Source of the DNA: Sporolactobacillus sp. THM7-7
GTDB lineage: Bacteria > Bacillota > Bacilli > Bacillales > Sporolactobacillaceae
Assembly: GCF_004153225.1 (NCBI RefSeq)
Contig: NZ_SEMB01000025.1
Coordinates: 1 to 48,016, forward strand
Length of the DNA: 48,016 nt
Reading direction: 5' to 3'
Below, in pieces: positions 1 to 8,106 of this stretch (position 1 is the first letter of the stretch; the number at the start of each line of letters is the position of its first letter). A program made the position numbers and the translations under genes. Below the pieces are notes generated by a model, which worked only from the letters and a program-made list of their open reading frames with translations, made no database searches and was not told the DNA's origin.

Positions 1-136
1 TATTAAATTGACAGGGAAGCCGAAAGGCTTTGAAACAATTCCTATAGGAATCCAGGAGTCCTTCCAGGTATCCGGATCCAACTGGAAATTCTCTTGGATC
101 GAGCTCTTACTACTAATATACGAGGAGGAATCATTC

Positions 137-619
137 TTGGAGGGAAAAGATCATCCGGAAGGCAATCACGGCAAAGCCCGGCCGCCGATGAGACGCAGCC
201 TGATGGACCAGATCGATGGATTTTTTCAGCAGGACCCGTTCCGCGGCTTGCTGCGATCCATTGATGAATTCTTCGAAAATAACACGCTGCTTTCTTCAGG
301 ATTTCCCGTCCGTCTCTATGAAACAAAGGATGAATGGGTTGTCGAGGCGGAACTGCCAGGCGCGAGTCGGGAAAATATTCATATCGATCTTCTTGGAGAC
401 CAAATCCGAATTGCTGTTGAGAACGATATGAAAATGGAAACACAGCACGAAGAAAAAGGGACATACACGAAAGAGCGGCGCTTTGAGCACGCGGAACGTC
501 TGATCTTCGTCCGCCATCCAATTGACCGGTCACGGACCCGGGCTTCTTTTTCAAACGGCGTGCTTAAGATCCACGGCCCGAAATACCCGAAGACGAAGAA
601 CACGCTGACGATTGAGTAA
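137..619 (+). CDS. Small heat-shock protein, Hsp20/alpha-crystallin family
   Basis: ATP-independent holdase chaperone of the cytoplasm that binds unfolding proteins. The 160-residue product has a variable N-terminal arm (about residues 1-50, with the phenylalanine-rich stretch DGFFQQDPFRG). An alpha-crystallin domain follows: VRLYETKDEWVVEAELPGA opens it and FSNGVLKIHGPK closes it, matching the usual G-V-L motif. I chose the TTG at 137 because GGAGG (124-128) sits 8 bases upstream. An in-frame ATG at 188 lacks a ribosome site. Bacillus spore-coat protein CotM/CotP and YocM-type proteins belong to the same family, so a coat role is an alternative. It is monocistronic, ending at a hairpin shared with the convergent patA-ilvE pair. 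Confidence 0.85.
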   Translation: MEGKDHPEGNHGKARPPMRRSLMDQIDGFFQQDPFRGLLRSIDEFFENNTLLSSGFPVRLYETKDEWVVEAELPGASRENIHIDLLGDQIRIAVENDMKMETQHEEKGTYTKERRFEHAERLIFVRHPIDRSRTRASFSNGVLKIHGPKYPKTKNTLTIE

Positions 620-686
620 CCGTATAAACCTCGCTAGACGTGCTATCATCAATGAAGACAAAAACCGCTCGTTTCGTGTCAAAGCC

Positions 687-722
687 AAAAGCCCCCGCCA
701 GTCAGGACAGGGGGCCTTTTTG
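687..722. terminator. Intrinsic terminator between convergent hsp20 and patA
   Basis: The stem GCCCCC (691-696) pairs with GGGGGC (710-715). It is flanked by AAAA on the left and TTTTT on the right, so it can stop transcription from both sides. It lies in the gap between the hsp20 stop at 619 and the patA stop at 754. Confidence 0.8.
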
Positions 723-753
723 GTTATAAGCGAACGGCAACCGCATATAAACG

Positions 754-1932
754 TTAGGAAATCGTCGTCGATTGTTTCCGCAGACTCTCGACAAATCGCT
801 CAAGGCGGTCCAGTCCGTCCTTGAGCACATCCATCGAACAAGCATAGGACAGGCGCAGGTAGCCTTCGCCGTAAGAAGAAAAGGCGCTTCCGGGCACGAC
901 CGCTACGCCTTCTCTCTGAAGCAACTGCAAGGCAAAGTCTTCCGAAGCCATGCCAAACTTTTTAATTGAGGGAAAGACATAAAAGGCGCCCGACGGCCTG
1001 ACGGCATCAATCCCCATCTTTTCGAGACGGCTGAGGACATAGTCGAGCCTCTTACTGTAAACCCGGCGCATCGGCTCCGCATCGTTTTTCCCCGCAGTAA
1101 GCGCTTCGATGGCGGCATATTGCGTGATACTTGCGATACAGGAGACATTGTACTGATGCACCTTGATCAGCTGATCAGCAATCGGCCGATCGGCAAGCAC
1201 ATAACCCATCCGCCAGCCGGTCATCGCATGGGATTTCGACAATCCGTTAATAACAAGCGTCTTATCCTTCATTCCCGGAAACGAGGCAATCGAGACATGT
1301 TTTTGCTCGTATGTAAGTTCGCTGTAGATTTCGTCGGAGACGACAAAAACGGAGCGATTTTTCAGCACCTCGCTGATGGCCTCCACCTCGTCACCGGCCA
1401 GGACGCACCCCGTCGGATTGGACGGATACGGCAATACGATTGCCTTTGTCCGTTCCGTCAGATGGGCGGCGATCTGCGGCGCAGTCATTTTAAAATCGCT
1501 GCCGGTCGTATCGATATAAACCGGCACGGCACCGGCGAGCCGGATCGGCGCGGCATATCCCGGATAAGCCGGTCCCGGCAAAATGACCTCATCACCGGCT
1601 TCCAGAATGGTTCGGAACGACAAATCAATCGCCTCGCTCGCCCCGACCGTCGTCACGATTTCCGTTTCCGGATCGTAGCGCAATCCGTATTTTTCCGCGA
1701 CGTAATCAGCGATCGCCCGCCGAAGCGCGAGCAGTCCCGCGTTTGCCGTGTACGTTGTATGGTTATGGTCGATCGCCGCCTTTCCCGCTTCCTTGACGTG
1801 AGCCGGCGTCGGAAAATCCGGCTGACCGAGCGTCAGGGAAACGGCTCCTGGGTAATCCTTCACTTTATTAAAAAAGCGGCGAATCCCGCTGATCTGTATC
1901 TCCCTGACCCGCGTGCTGACTTTTTCATCCAA
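754..1932 (-). CDS. patA: PLP-dependent aminotransferase PatA (N-acetyl-LL-diaminopimelate aminotransferase)
   Basis: Fold-type I class I/II aminotransferase. The B. subtilis counterpart PatA works in the acetylase branch of diaminopimelate and lysine synthesis. The 392-residue protein matches PatA along its whole length in my reading: ISLTxGQPDF-type opening (VSLTLGQPDFPTP), YTANAG, GPAYPGY, PYPSNPTG, VVSDEIYSELTY and the PLP lysine in NGLSKSHAMTGWR (K233). The length equals the family norm. The start is TTG (1930-1932) with AAGGG about 11 bases upstream; no in-frame ATG or GTG is better placed. It is downstream of ilvE with a 44-base gap, so the two are probably co-transcribed. Close relatives act on other amino acids, so exact specificity is inferred. 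Confidence 0.88.
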   Translation of the reverse strand: MDEKVSTRVREIQISGIRRFFNKVKDYPGAVSLTLGQPDFPTPAHVKEAGKAAIDHNHTTYTANAGLLALRRAIADYVAEKYGLRYDPETEIVTTVGASEAIDLSFRTILEAGDEVILPGPAYPGYAAPIRLAGAVPVYIDTTGSDFKMTAPQIAAHLTERTKAIVLPYPSNPTGCVLAGDEVEAISEVLKNRSVFVVSDEIYSELTYEQKHVSIASFPGMKDKTLVINGLSKSHAMTGWRMGYVLADRPIADQLIKVHQYNVSCIASITQYAAIEALTAGKNDAEPMRRVYSKRLDYVLSRLEKMGIDAVRPSGAFYVFPSIKKFGMASEDFALQLLQREGVAVVPGSAFSSYGEGYLRLSYACSMDVLKDGLDRLERFVESLRKQSTTIS

Positions 1933-1976
1933 ATTGTATTCATCCCTTCGCGACCGATTTATTCGCTGTTATCCGG

Positions 1977-3071
1977 TTATTCAGTCACGGGTTCCTTCTC
2001 CTGTTCGACTTCCTGCGTCCAGCCGAATTCATCTTTCAGGCGCCCCGTCTGAATCCCGGTCAGCGTGTCGTACAATTTTTGCGCGAGCGGACCGATTTTC
2101 CCGTTCCCGACCTTAATCACTCGGTCTTCCCATTTAAGAAAACCGACCGGAGAAATAACAGCCGCCGTCCCGGTCCCGAACACTTCCTCCAATTCTCCCT
2201 TTTCCGCTTTCTTAAACAGTTTTTTCACCGAGATTTTCCTCTCCTTGATGATAACACCCCAGTGCTTCAAAAGACGAATGGCCGAATCGCGTGTCACCCC
2301 GGGCAGGATGCTTCCGTTCAGCGCCGGCGTCCAGACTTCCCCGTGCACCTTGAAGAAAATGTTCATGCTGCCGACTTCTTCAACATACTTCCGATCGACC
2401 CCGTCCAGCCACAGCACCTGGTCAAACCCGAGCTCCTCAGCCCGCGACTGCGCTCTCAGACTGGCGGCATAATTTCCCGCGGTCTTGGCAAAACCGATAC
2501 CGCCGCGAACCGCGCGGACATAGTCATCTTCGACGTAAATCTTGACCGGCTTGATCGAATCGCCAAAATAGGAACCGACTGGCGACAGGATGACGAACAG
2601 CTTGTAATTTCCCGATGGATGCACCCCGAGCAGCGGATCCGTTCCGATGACGAACGGGCGGATGTATAGGGATTGTCCCGGCAGAGCCGGAATCCAGTCT
2701 TTTTCCCGATCAACGAGTTTCTTTATGGCTTCCAGCACAAAAGATTCGCCGATTTCCGGAATATTCATTCGTTTACACGACTGATTCATCCGTTTCATAT
2801 TCTTCTCCGGCCGGAACAGCAGTATCCGGCCGTCTTCCGTCCGATAGGCCTTCAGTCCTTCAAAAACTTCCTGACCGTAGTGGAAAATAATCGCGGACGG
2901 CTCCAGCGCAATCGGGCCATACGGTACGATACGCGGGTCGTGCCAGCCTGCCTCTGGTGCATAGTCCATCACAAACATGTAATCGGTAAAATAACGGCCG
3001 AATCCAAGCTGGCCGGGATCCGGCTTCTGCTTCAGCTGATCCGCCTGACGGAACGCAATTGTCTGCGCCAT
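1977..3071 (-). CDS. ilvE: Branched-chain amino acid aminotransferase
   Basis: Fold-type IV PLP enzyme that interconverts leucine, isoleucine and valine with their 2-oxo acids, using 2-oxoglutarate/glutamate. The 364 residues agree with type II BCATs such as B. subtilis YwaA. Visible motifs are [14 protein letters not shown] (about 64-77), the PLP-lysine segment [12 protein letters not shown] (K196), [14 protein letters not shown] and [14 protein letters not shown]. The start is ATG with AAGGGATGG just upstream. It is first gene of the pair with patA. I saw no T-box in the leader; a -10-like TATAAT lies at 3111-3116. The C-terminal tail is glutamate-rich ([10 protein letters not shown]). The call is firm; which branched-chain paralogue it is cannot be told. 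Confidence 0.93.
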   Translation of the reverse strand: MAQTIAFRQADQLKQKPDPGQLGFGRYFTDYMFVMDYAPEAGWHDPRIVPYGPIALEPSAIIFHYGQEVFEGLKAYRTEDGRILLFRPEKNMKRMNQSCKRMNIPEIGESFVLEAIKKLVDREKDWIPALPGQSLYIRPFVIGTDPLLGVHPSGNYKLFVILSPVGSYFGDSIKPVKIYVEDDYVRAVRGGIGFAKTAGNYAASLRAQSRAEELGFDQVLWLDGVDRKYVEEVGSMNIFFKVHGEVWTPALNGSILPGVTRDSAIRLLKHWGVIIKERKISVKKLFKKAEKGELEEVFGTGTAAVISPVGFLKWEDRVIKVGNGKIGPLAQKLYDTLTGIQTGRLKDEFGWTQEVEQEKEPVTE

Positions 3072-3110
3072 GTTTTATCCATCCCTTAAAATGTGTTTTT
3101 TCTAAAATCG

Positions 3111-3116
3111 ATTATA
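3111..3116 (-). promoter_or_regulatory. Possible -10 box for ilvE-patA
   Basis: The minus strand reads TATAAT here, about 40 bases before the ilvE ATG. No convincing -35 box is present at 16-18 bases, so this rests on the -10 hexamer and position alone. Confidence 0.35.
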
Positions 3117-3480
3117 TCAATTCGGAAGGGAAACTTCTATAACGCAGCGCGCATTGAACACGTGACCGCCGGACCGACAGAGACAGACATCGGCAGCGGT
3201 CCATGCGAATCAGGCGGTGCGAAAACCCGTTATGTAGCATGCGGAAAATTGTTTATCGCCCATTAAAAAGTTCAAACGAGCCCGCCCGTTCAACTAAAAT
3301 GGAGACATGTTCCGCTCCATGCCGGTGAAGCCCCCGGGGACGGGCGTTCTTCGTTCGGTTCGATTCCATAAACATTTTCATTTCGCGAAATTGTATGCGC
3401 ATACAATGTTCTATTTTTCACGACGTTTTGGCGTGCTTTTTACCTCCAAAAATTTTTTTGAAAAAAGTGTTGCAAACCCC
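3117..3480. other. Intergenic stretch between divergent ilvE and the FHS transporter
   Basis: No gene is supported in this divergent region. The half near ilvE is GC-rich and holds short open frames without ribosome sites. The half near the transporter is rich in A and T runs. I looked for T-box, riboswitch and tRNA-like signatures on both strands and saw none. Confidence 0.5.
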
Positions 3481-3500
3481 TTTTTTCTTCCGAACGACCC

Positions 3501-3509
3501 TGCTACAAT
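3501..3509 (+). promoter_or_regulatory. Extended -10 promoter element for the FHS transporter
   Basis: TGCTACAAT forms an extended -10 (TG, one base, TACAAT). The expected -35 position holds only a T-run. TTGCAA at 3470-3475 is 28 bases away, too far for a normal spacer. The leader to the ATG at 3629 is about 110 bases. Confidence 0.45.
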
Positions 3510-3628
3510 GTGTTAAGTTGATTTTTAAAACATGCCGAATGAATGAAAAATCCGGGCCGGCATTCTGTATGTTTTCGCTTCCTTTCTGTGATATTTTTGA
3601 GCTATTTTTTAGGGAAGGGGATACGCTC

Positions 3629-4867
3629 ATGCGTATGTTTACGCTCGCTTCATGCGCTTTGTATTTTCTGACTGGCCTTACAGGCATCTCGATCGGTTCT
3701 GTGCTGCCCCAGATTCTCGGATACTACAACGTGTCGTACACGATCGGCGGGCAATTGATTTTTATCGGTGCTTTTGGCTTTCTTTTCGGGGTGATGATTT
3801 CTTCCTATCTGAACAACAGATTCCAGCCGAAGTCTCTCCTGACGATGGCTTCGCTGGTTATTGCCTGCGCGCAGTTCGGGATTCTGCTTCTGCCGCCCCT
3901 TCCGCTGTTCATGTCGCTCTTTTTCTTGAACAGCATCGGTGCTGCGGCGATCGGCGTCATCGTTGCGACGACGATCATCGAAGTCTTTGTCGGGCATCAG
4001 GCGGTCGCTATGAGCTATCTGGAAGTCTCATACGGACTGGGCGCATTAACGATGCCGATGCTCGCCAGCCTTTTCATTGCTTTGGATATCTGGCGTCTCC
4101 TGTTCATCATTACCACAATATTGGCGCTCGTTATGGCGTTTGTCTGGACGAAAGTCTCTTATTCAACGCAAGATGTAAAGGAAAAAGGGGCGTCTGATGC
4201 CGCAGGCCTTTCCGAAGCAAGGCCTCTTGAATCGGGTAAAAAGCGTACCGTGCTCGGATTGTTTGCGCTGATCGTTTTCATGTATGGCGGACTTGAGGGC
4301 AGTCTGAATAACTTCATGTCTTCATTTTTCATGAACTATCTTGACGCCATCGCTTATCATGCATCGATCAGCATCGGCGTTTTCTGGGCCGCCATGGTGG
4401 TTGGCCGTGCGGCTACCTGTATGATCATCCGCAAAGTGACCTACAGCAGGTATCTGATGACAAGCATCATCGGCACGATTGTCGCGCTTGTGCTGTTCAT
4501 TGTTCTGAAAAACATGCTGGCCGGTTATTTCTTTGTGGCGATGCTCGGCCTGACCATGTCCGGCATTTACTCCATTACACTGGTTTACGCCAATGATTCA
4601 ATACCGAACAGCGCGCATCTGGTGACGCCGATCATCGCCGGTCTGTCTGGCCTCGGCGCCGCCGTCTTCCCGGCGCTGACAGGCCTGGCTATGGATTATG
4701 CCGGTATACTCTCGACGTTGTGGTATATTGTCGGTATCGCTTTTTCCTACTTGGTGCTGCTTCTCGTTATTAATCAGATACGGGATGGGAACTTCTCTTC
4801 TTTCCTGCATTTAAGACACCACCGACTAAAGTTTGCTTTTGCCGCGCGCCGGTCGCGCTTTAAATGA
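3629..4867 (+). CDS. MFS transporter of the FHS/GlcP sugar symporter type
   Basis: Twelve-helix major facilitator protein of 412 residues, likely a proton-coupled sugar or sugar-like permease in the cytoplasmic membrane. Its layout recalls B. subtilis GlcP and fucose permeases: SYLEVSYGLGALTMP in the first half, then after a charged central loop (about residues 180-205) EGSLNNFMSSFFMNYL and GVFWAAMVVGRAATC. The C-terminus is basic (LRHHRLKFAFAARRSRFK). The start is the ATG at 3629 with AAGGGG (3615-3620) 8 bases upstream; the frame stays open much further upstream but without a ribosome site. It is monocistronic with a strong terminator. Substrate is not determinable from sequence. Confidence 0.8.
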   Translation: MRMFTLASCALYFLTGLTGISIGSVLPQILGYYNVSYTIGGQLIFIGAFGFLFGVMISSYLNNRFQPKSLLTMASLVIACAQFGILLLPPLPLFMSLFFLNSIGAAAIGVIVATTIIEVFVGHQAVAMSYLEVSYGLGALTMPMLASLFIALDIWRLLFIITTILALVMAFVWTKVSYSTQDVKEKGASDAAGLSEARPLESGKKRTVLGLFALIVFMYGGLEGSLNNFMSSFFMNYLDAIAYHASISIGVFWAAMVVGRAATCMIIRKVTYSRYLMTSIIGTIVALVLFIVLKNMLAGYFFVAMLGLTMSGIYSITLVYANDSIPNSAHLVTPIIAGLSGLGAAVFPALTGLAMDYAGILSTLWYIVGIAFSYLVLLLVINQIRDGNFSSFLHLRHHRLKFAFAARRSRFK

Positions 4868-4880
4868 AAATAGATGATTA

Positions 4881-4910
4881 AAAGATGCTGGATGTCCGGC
4901 ATCTTTTTTA
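4881..4910 (+). terminator. Intrinsic terminator of the FHS transporter gene
   Basis: AAAGATGC pairs with GCATCTTT, with an inner GGA/TCC stem, followed by a T-run. It starts 13 bases after the stop codon. Confidence 0.9.
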
Positions 4911-5160
4911 TATGTTAAGATAACCATGCCGCTCACAGCACTAGCTGAATGATGAAAGGATATTTTCAGAAGTAGCTTGTCAAATTTCGTGCGGAGCCAA
5001 GGCTCAGCCGCCATCAAGCATTAATTATCGGTCGGCCATTTGGCTTATGCATAAAAAATCCGCCTGAAATGCAGCTGAATGGATTCCGCCGACACCCTTC
5101 GGCGAAAAGGCTTTTCCTCCGCATCGCGGTTTACCCGAGTGGCACGCTCCTTTTCGCTCC
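4911..5160. other. Intergenic stretch upstream of ydbS
   Basis: No gene is supported here. It contains GAGCCAAGGCTCAGC (about 4995-5009), which resembles the dispersed CGAAGCCAAG element seen at 23.6 and 46.0 kb, and a GC-rich segment with the local inverted repeat CGCCGA...TCGGCG (about 5088-5105). Confidence 0.4.
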
Positions 5161-5163
5161 CCA

Positions 5164-5192
5164 CTGACAGAGCGATGGAAGTATGGTATGAT
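5164..5192 (+). promoter_or_regulatory. SigA-type promoter of ydbS-ydbT
   Basis: CTGACA (5164-5169), a 17-base spacer and TATGAT (5187-5192). Each hexamer matches the vegetative consensus at five of six positions. The predicted leader is about 33 bases, ending at GGAGG and the TTG start at 5232. Confidence 0.65.
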
Positions 5193-5231
5193 TTCCATAT
5201 ATTGAGAATTGAAATAGAATGGAGGAATATT

Positions 5232-5714
5232 TTGGAAGAGAGACATCTTGACCGAGAGGTGATAACCATATGGAGGCAAAGAGCGATCATCGTCAACGTC
5301 GTTTTCTGGCTGGTCATTACCGCCATTCCGGTCTGTACGGCACTATTTGACTGGCCGCGCTTCTTTTATTGGGCCGCAGCCATTTTGGGCGGACTGAACG
5401 TCATTCATCTGATCCTTTTTGTTTTTGTTTTTCCCTCGATTCGGTATCGAACGTTTTTCTATGCTATCCGCCGCGAGGATCTTTTGATTCAGGAAGGGAT
5501 CTTTGTCATCAGCCAGATTGTGATTCCATTCACACGTGTTCAGAACGTGGAAACCGAACAGGGCCCGCTTCTGCACAAACGCCATTTAACCTCGGTTTCA
5601 GTGACAACAGCCGCCGACACAAAGGAAATTCCCGCGCTTGCCGAGCAGGATGCGCTGAACTTGCGCGATCAGATATCCGAATTAATCAAGGAGAATGCCA
5701 TTCATGAAGTCTGA
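5232..5714 (+). CDS. ydbS: YdbS-like membrane protein with bacterial PH domain
   Basis: Small membrane protein of 160 residues (YdbS of B. subtilis is 159). Two N-terminal hydrophobic helices (about 19-37 and 45-67) are followed by a bacterial PH-like (bPH2) domain. Diagnostic segments are YAIRREDLLIQEGIF, IPFTRVQNVETEQGPLL and LTSVSVTTAA. The start is TTG with GGAGG six bases upstream; the ATG at 5219 is out of frame. The gene overlaps ydbT by 11 bases, so translation is probably coupled. In B. subtilis the ydbST pair has been linked to envelope or antimicrobial stress resistance; that role is inferred here. Confidence 0.87.
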   Translation: MEERHLDREVITIWRQRAIIVNVVFWLVITAIPVCTALFDWPRFFYWAAAILGGLNVIHLILFVFVFPSIRYRTFFYAIRREDLLIQEGIFVISQIVIPFTRVQNVETEQGPLLHKRHLTSVSVTTAADTKEIPALAEQDALNLRDQISELIKENAIHEV

Positions 5715-7140
5715 GGGTAAAAGAATTCATTTCTTCTCTATTTTTATCGATTTTCTGAACACACTGCGCAGTCTGATTCTTCCGCTCGGCATTGGCTTTT
5801 TTCTTGGTTTTCGCCATTTTTTTGACGACTATGGTTTTCTGCTGCTGATTCCGCTGTTCATACTGATTTCTGATTTTGTCGGCTGGCTGCGGACACGGTA
5901 CGAAATCACCGACGAGCATTTTCATCTGCGCTCGGGGGTTTTTGTTCGCAAGGACCGGTATATCAAAGTGTCACGGATTCAGACGATTCAGGTCTCGACG
6001 AATATACTCATGCGCCCGTTCGGACTTGTGAAGGTGAAATTCGACACGGCCGATGCGGACAAGAGCGATGTGGTTCTGTCGGTGGTAAAGGATGAGGAAG
6101 CGCGTCGGATTAAGCAACTGCTTGGTCATGGAGACGAGCAGCTCGAGGATCTGGAAAACGCCTCGGCGCCCGACTCGCTCATCCGACCGGCTGGAAAAAA
6201 GTCGCCAAATCGGGTATTCAAACTGTCAGGAAAGGATCTTCTGATTGCTGCTCTGACCTCATCCAATATCGGCGTGATTATTGGAACCGCCGGCGCTTTC
6301 CTATCGCAGGCTGACGACATCATTCCCGATCACTTTTTCAACTCGTCCGTCGGCTATCTCGCACATTTAACATTCATTTTTATCATTCTGCTAATCGTGC
6401 TGGCCGCCCTGATACTCTGGCTCGCGTCGCTGGCGGTCACGTTCATCCGCTGGGGCGGGTTCACGTTGAGCGTGACCGATGAAACGTGGCGGATTCAGAA
6501 AGGTCTGATTCAGATCACTGACGAGACCTATAAGCTGGATCGCGTGCAGGCGATTCGCATCAAGGAACATTGGCTGCAGCAGCTGTTCGGGCTCTGCACG
6601 GTGTTCGCGGAAGCAATCGGCAGCGTCAGCGAAGATAAAGAAAGCGGCGGTTCCATTCTCGTCTTCCCGATTGTCCGGAAAAAAGCGCTGCCGTCTTTTC
6701 TGGAAGCGGCCATTCCGAGATTCGCGGGAACAATCGAGACGAAACGCATTCCGATGCGCGGCGTGATCTACGCATTGCTGAAACCGACGCTTCTCCTGTC
6801 CGCAATCTGCACCGGGCTGACCTGGTTCTTTTCATGGGGGAAATTCACCTGGATCGGGGTACCGGTAATTATCCTTTACTTCTTTTTCAGCTTCCGAACA
6901 TCCGGTTTTTCCCTGAAGGGCCATCGAATCGTCTTTACGGATCGCATGCTTGCAAAGACAACGGTGATTACTTTGAAAAAGCACATTCAGACATTTACAA
7001 AAGAAGCCTCCCGCGTCCAGCGTCGTCTCGGTCTCGGGTGCTCGCGCTTTTCGATTCGCTCATCCAGCCCGCAGACGTACGAAAACAACCAGATGGATCA
7101 AAAAGACGCAGAAAAGCTCTTTCAATGGTTTCGGAACTGA
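5704..7140 (+). CDS. ydbT: YdbT-like membrane protein with three bacterial PH domains
   Basis: Multi-pass protein of 478 residues, near the 490 typical of YdbT. Hydrophobic pairs near the N-terminus, at about 185-255 and at about 365-395 alternate with three PH-like segments: RYEITDEHFHLRSGVF, VTDETWRIQKGLIQI and TSGFSLKGHRIVFTDR. An earlier in-frame ATG at 5695 lies one base from AAGGAG (5688-5693). The ATG at 5704 is 10 bases from it and is preferred. It is the second gene of the ydbS-ydbT operon and ends at a strong hairpin. The biochemical activity of the family is unknown to me. Confidence 0.86.
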   Translation: MKSEGKRIHFFSIFIDFLNTLRSLILPLGIGFFLGFRHFFDDYGFLLLIPLFILISDFVGWLRTRYEITDEHFHLRSGVFVRKDRYIKVSRIQTIQVSTNILMRPFGLVKVKFDTADADKSDVVLSVVKDEEARRIKQLLGHGDEQLEDLENASAPDSLIRPAGKKSPNRVFKLSGKDLLIAALTSSNIGVIIGTAGAFLSQADDIIPDHFFNSSVGYLAHLTFIFIILLIVLAALILWLASLAVTFIRWGGFTLSVTDETWRIQKGLIQITDETYKLDRVQAIRIKEHWLQQLFGLCTVFAEAIGSVSEDKESGGSILVFPIVRKKALPSFLEAAIPRFAGTIETKRIPMRGVIYALLKPTLLLSAICTGLTWFFSWGKFTWIGVPVIILYFFFSFRTSGFSLKGHRIVFTDRMLAKTTVITLKKHIQTFTKEASRVQRRLGLGCSRFSIRSSSPQTYENNQMDQKDAEKLFQWFRN

Positions 7141-7151
7141 CGGCACACCGA

Positions 7152-7197
7152 GGAACGCACTTTTTCTTATCGGACAGGAAAAGTTCGTTCCTTTTTC
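7152..7197 (+). terminator. Intrinsic terminator of ydbS-ydbT
   Basis: A long stem (GGAACG...ACTTTTTC against GGAAAAGT...CGTTCC) with one or two mismatches, followed by TTTTT. It begins 11 bases after the ydbT stop. Confidence 0.85.
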
Positions 7198-7264
7198 TAC
7201 TCTGACTATTAGAAATTCCCACCTATCGCCTAAGAAAATTTCTACACTTCTCTATTTTGGCTTC

Positions 7265-7360
7265 CCCAATCTGTGCATTTGTTGATTCTTTCGTAGTTAC
7301 TGATGATTTATCGCGCGTTACTGTTGATTTTTTCTCAAGTTACTGGTGATTTCCGAACGG
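7265..7360. repeat. Short intergenic repeat, about 21-bp units with core TTACTGNTGATTT
   Basis: Three good units (TTACTGATGATTT, TTACTGTTGATTT, TTACTGGTGATTT) begin about 21-22 bases apart, preceded by a diverged unit with TTTGTTGATTCTTT. The left flank CCAATCTGTGCATTTGTTGA matches a second locus at 45762-45836 nearly base for base. It sits between the ydbT terminator and the 3' end of ung. Confidence 0.8.
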
Positions 7361-7378
7361 CCTTAAAACAAAATCGGG

Positions 7379-8086
7379 TCATGACGAATGAAGCGGCACG
7401 CTCGGTTCCTCCATCGAGATTTTCCAGTCAATCGGTTCTTCTCCGACCGACTCGAGAAATTGGTTGGCTCGCGAGAACGGATGGCTGCCAAAGAAGCTGT
7501 ATCGGGCCGAGAACGGACTCGGATGCGATGATTGAATAATAAAATGATTCGGATTGGTAATCAGCTCTTTCTTCGCCTGGGCATGACGCCCCCAGAGGAT
7601 GAACACAATCGGCTTCTCGCGCTGGTTCAGATCGCGGATGACTTCATCGGTAAACGATTCCCACCCCTTGCCTTTGTGCGAATTGGCGGCTCCGCGGCGG
7701 ACGGACAGTACGGTGTTGAGCAGCAGGACGCCTCTTTCTGCCCACTCGATCAGACAGCCATGATGCGGGATCGGATAACCGAGGTCATCGTGCAGCTCTT
7801 TAAAAATGTTTTGCAGAGACGGCGGCTGCGGCACGCCCGGCTTGACCGAAAAACTGAGCCCATGTGCCTGACCTGGCTCATGGTACGGGTCCTGTCCAAG
7901 AATGACCGCTTTCACCTTTTCGTACGGCGTGTATTTCAGGGCGTTGAACAGATCGTACATGTCCGGATAAACCGTCCGGGTCGAATACTCTTTTTTTAAA
8001 AACTCTCTCAATCTCAAATAATAGTCTTTACGAAATTCGCCTTCGAGCAGCGGCTCCCAGTCATTGGTTAAAATTTGCTTTGCCAA
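7379..8086 (-). CDS. ung: Uracil-DNA glycosylase (family 1)
   Basis: Excises uracil from DNA to start base-excision repair. The 235-residue protein carries the water-activating motif GQDPYH (D66 within 65-70), [32 protein letters not shown] and the minor-groove loop HPSPFS (188-193). B. subtilis Ung is 225 residues, so the C-terminus here has about ten extra residues after the conserved EEPIDW. The start is TTG with GAGGTG seven bases upstream, giving the normal N-terminus. It lies 20 bases downstream of the metallophosphatase gene and is probably co-transcribed with it. Confidence 0.97.
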   Translation of the reverse strand: MAKQILTNDWEPLLEGEFRKDYYLRLREFLKKEYSTRTVYPDMYDLFNALKYTPYEKVKAVILGQDPYHEPGQAHGLSFSVKPGVPQPPSLQNIFKELHDDLGYPIPHHGCLIEWAERGVLLLNTVLSVRRGAANSHKGKGWESFTDEVIRDLNQREKPIVFILWGRHAQAKKELITNPNHFIIQSSHPSPFSARYSFFGSHPFSRANQFLESVGEEPIDWKISMEEPSVPLHSS

Positions 8087-8106
8087 CGTTCCGCACCTCT
8101 TATAGA

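Noticed and set aside
8-136. Longer hsp20 product starting upstream of 137
   Set aside because: The extension has no ribosome site and no resemblance to Hsp20 N-termini, while the TTG at 137 has an ideal GGAGG.
1120-2052. A 310-codon plus-strand frame opposite patA and ilvE
   Set aside because: It spans the antisense of two well-supported genes and shows no family resemblance.
3072-3400. T-box or amino-acid riboswitch upstream of ilvE
   Set aside because: No T-box core motif or antiterminator pairing is visible on the ilvE strand.
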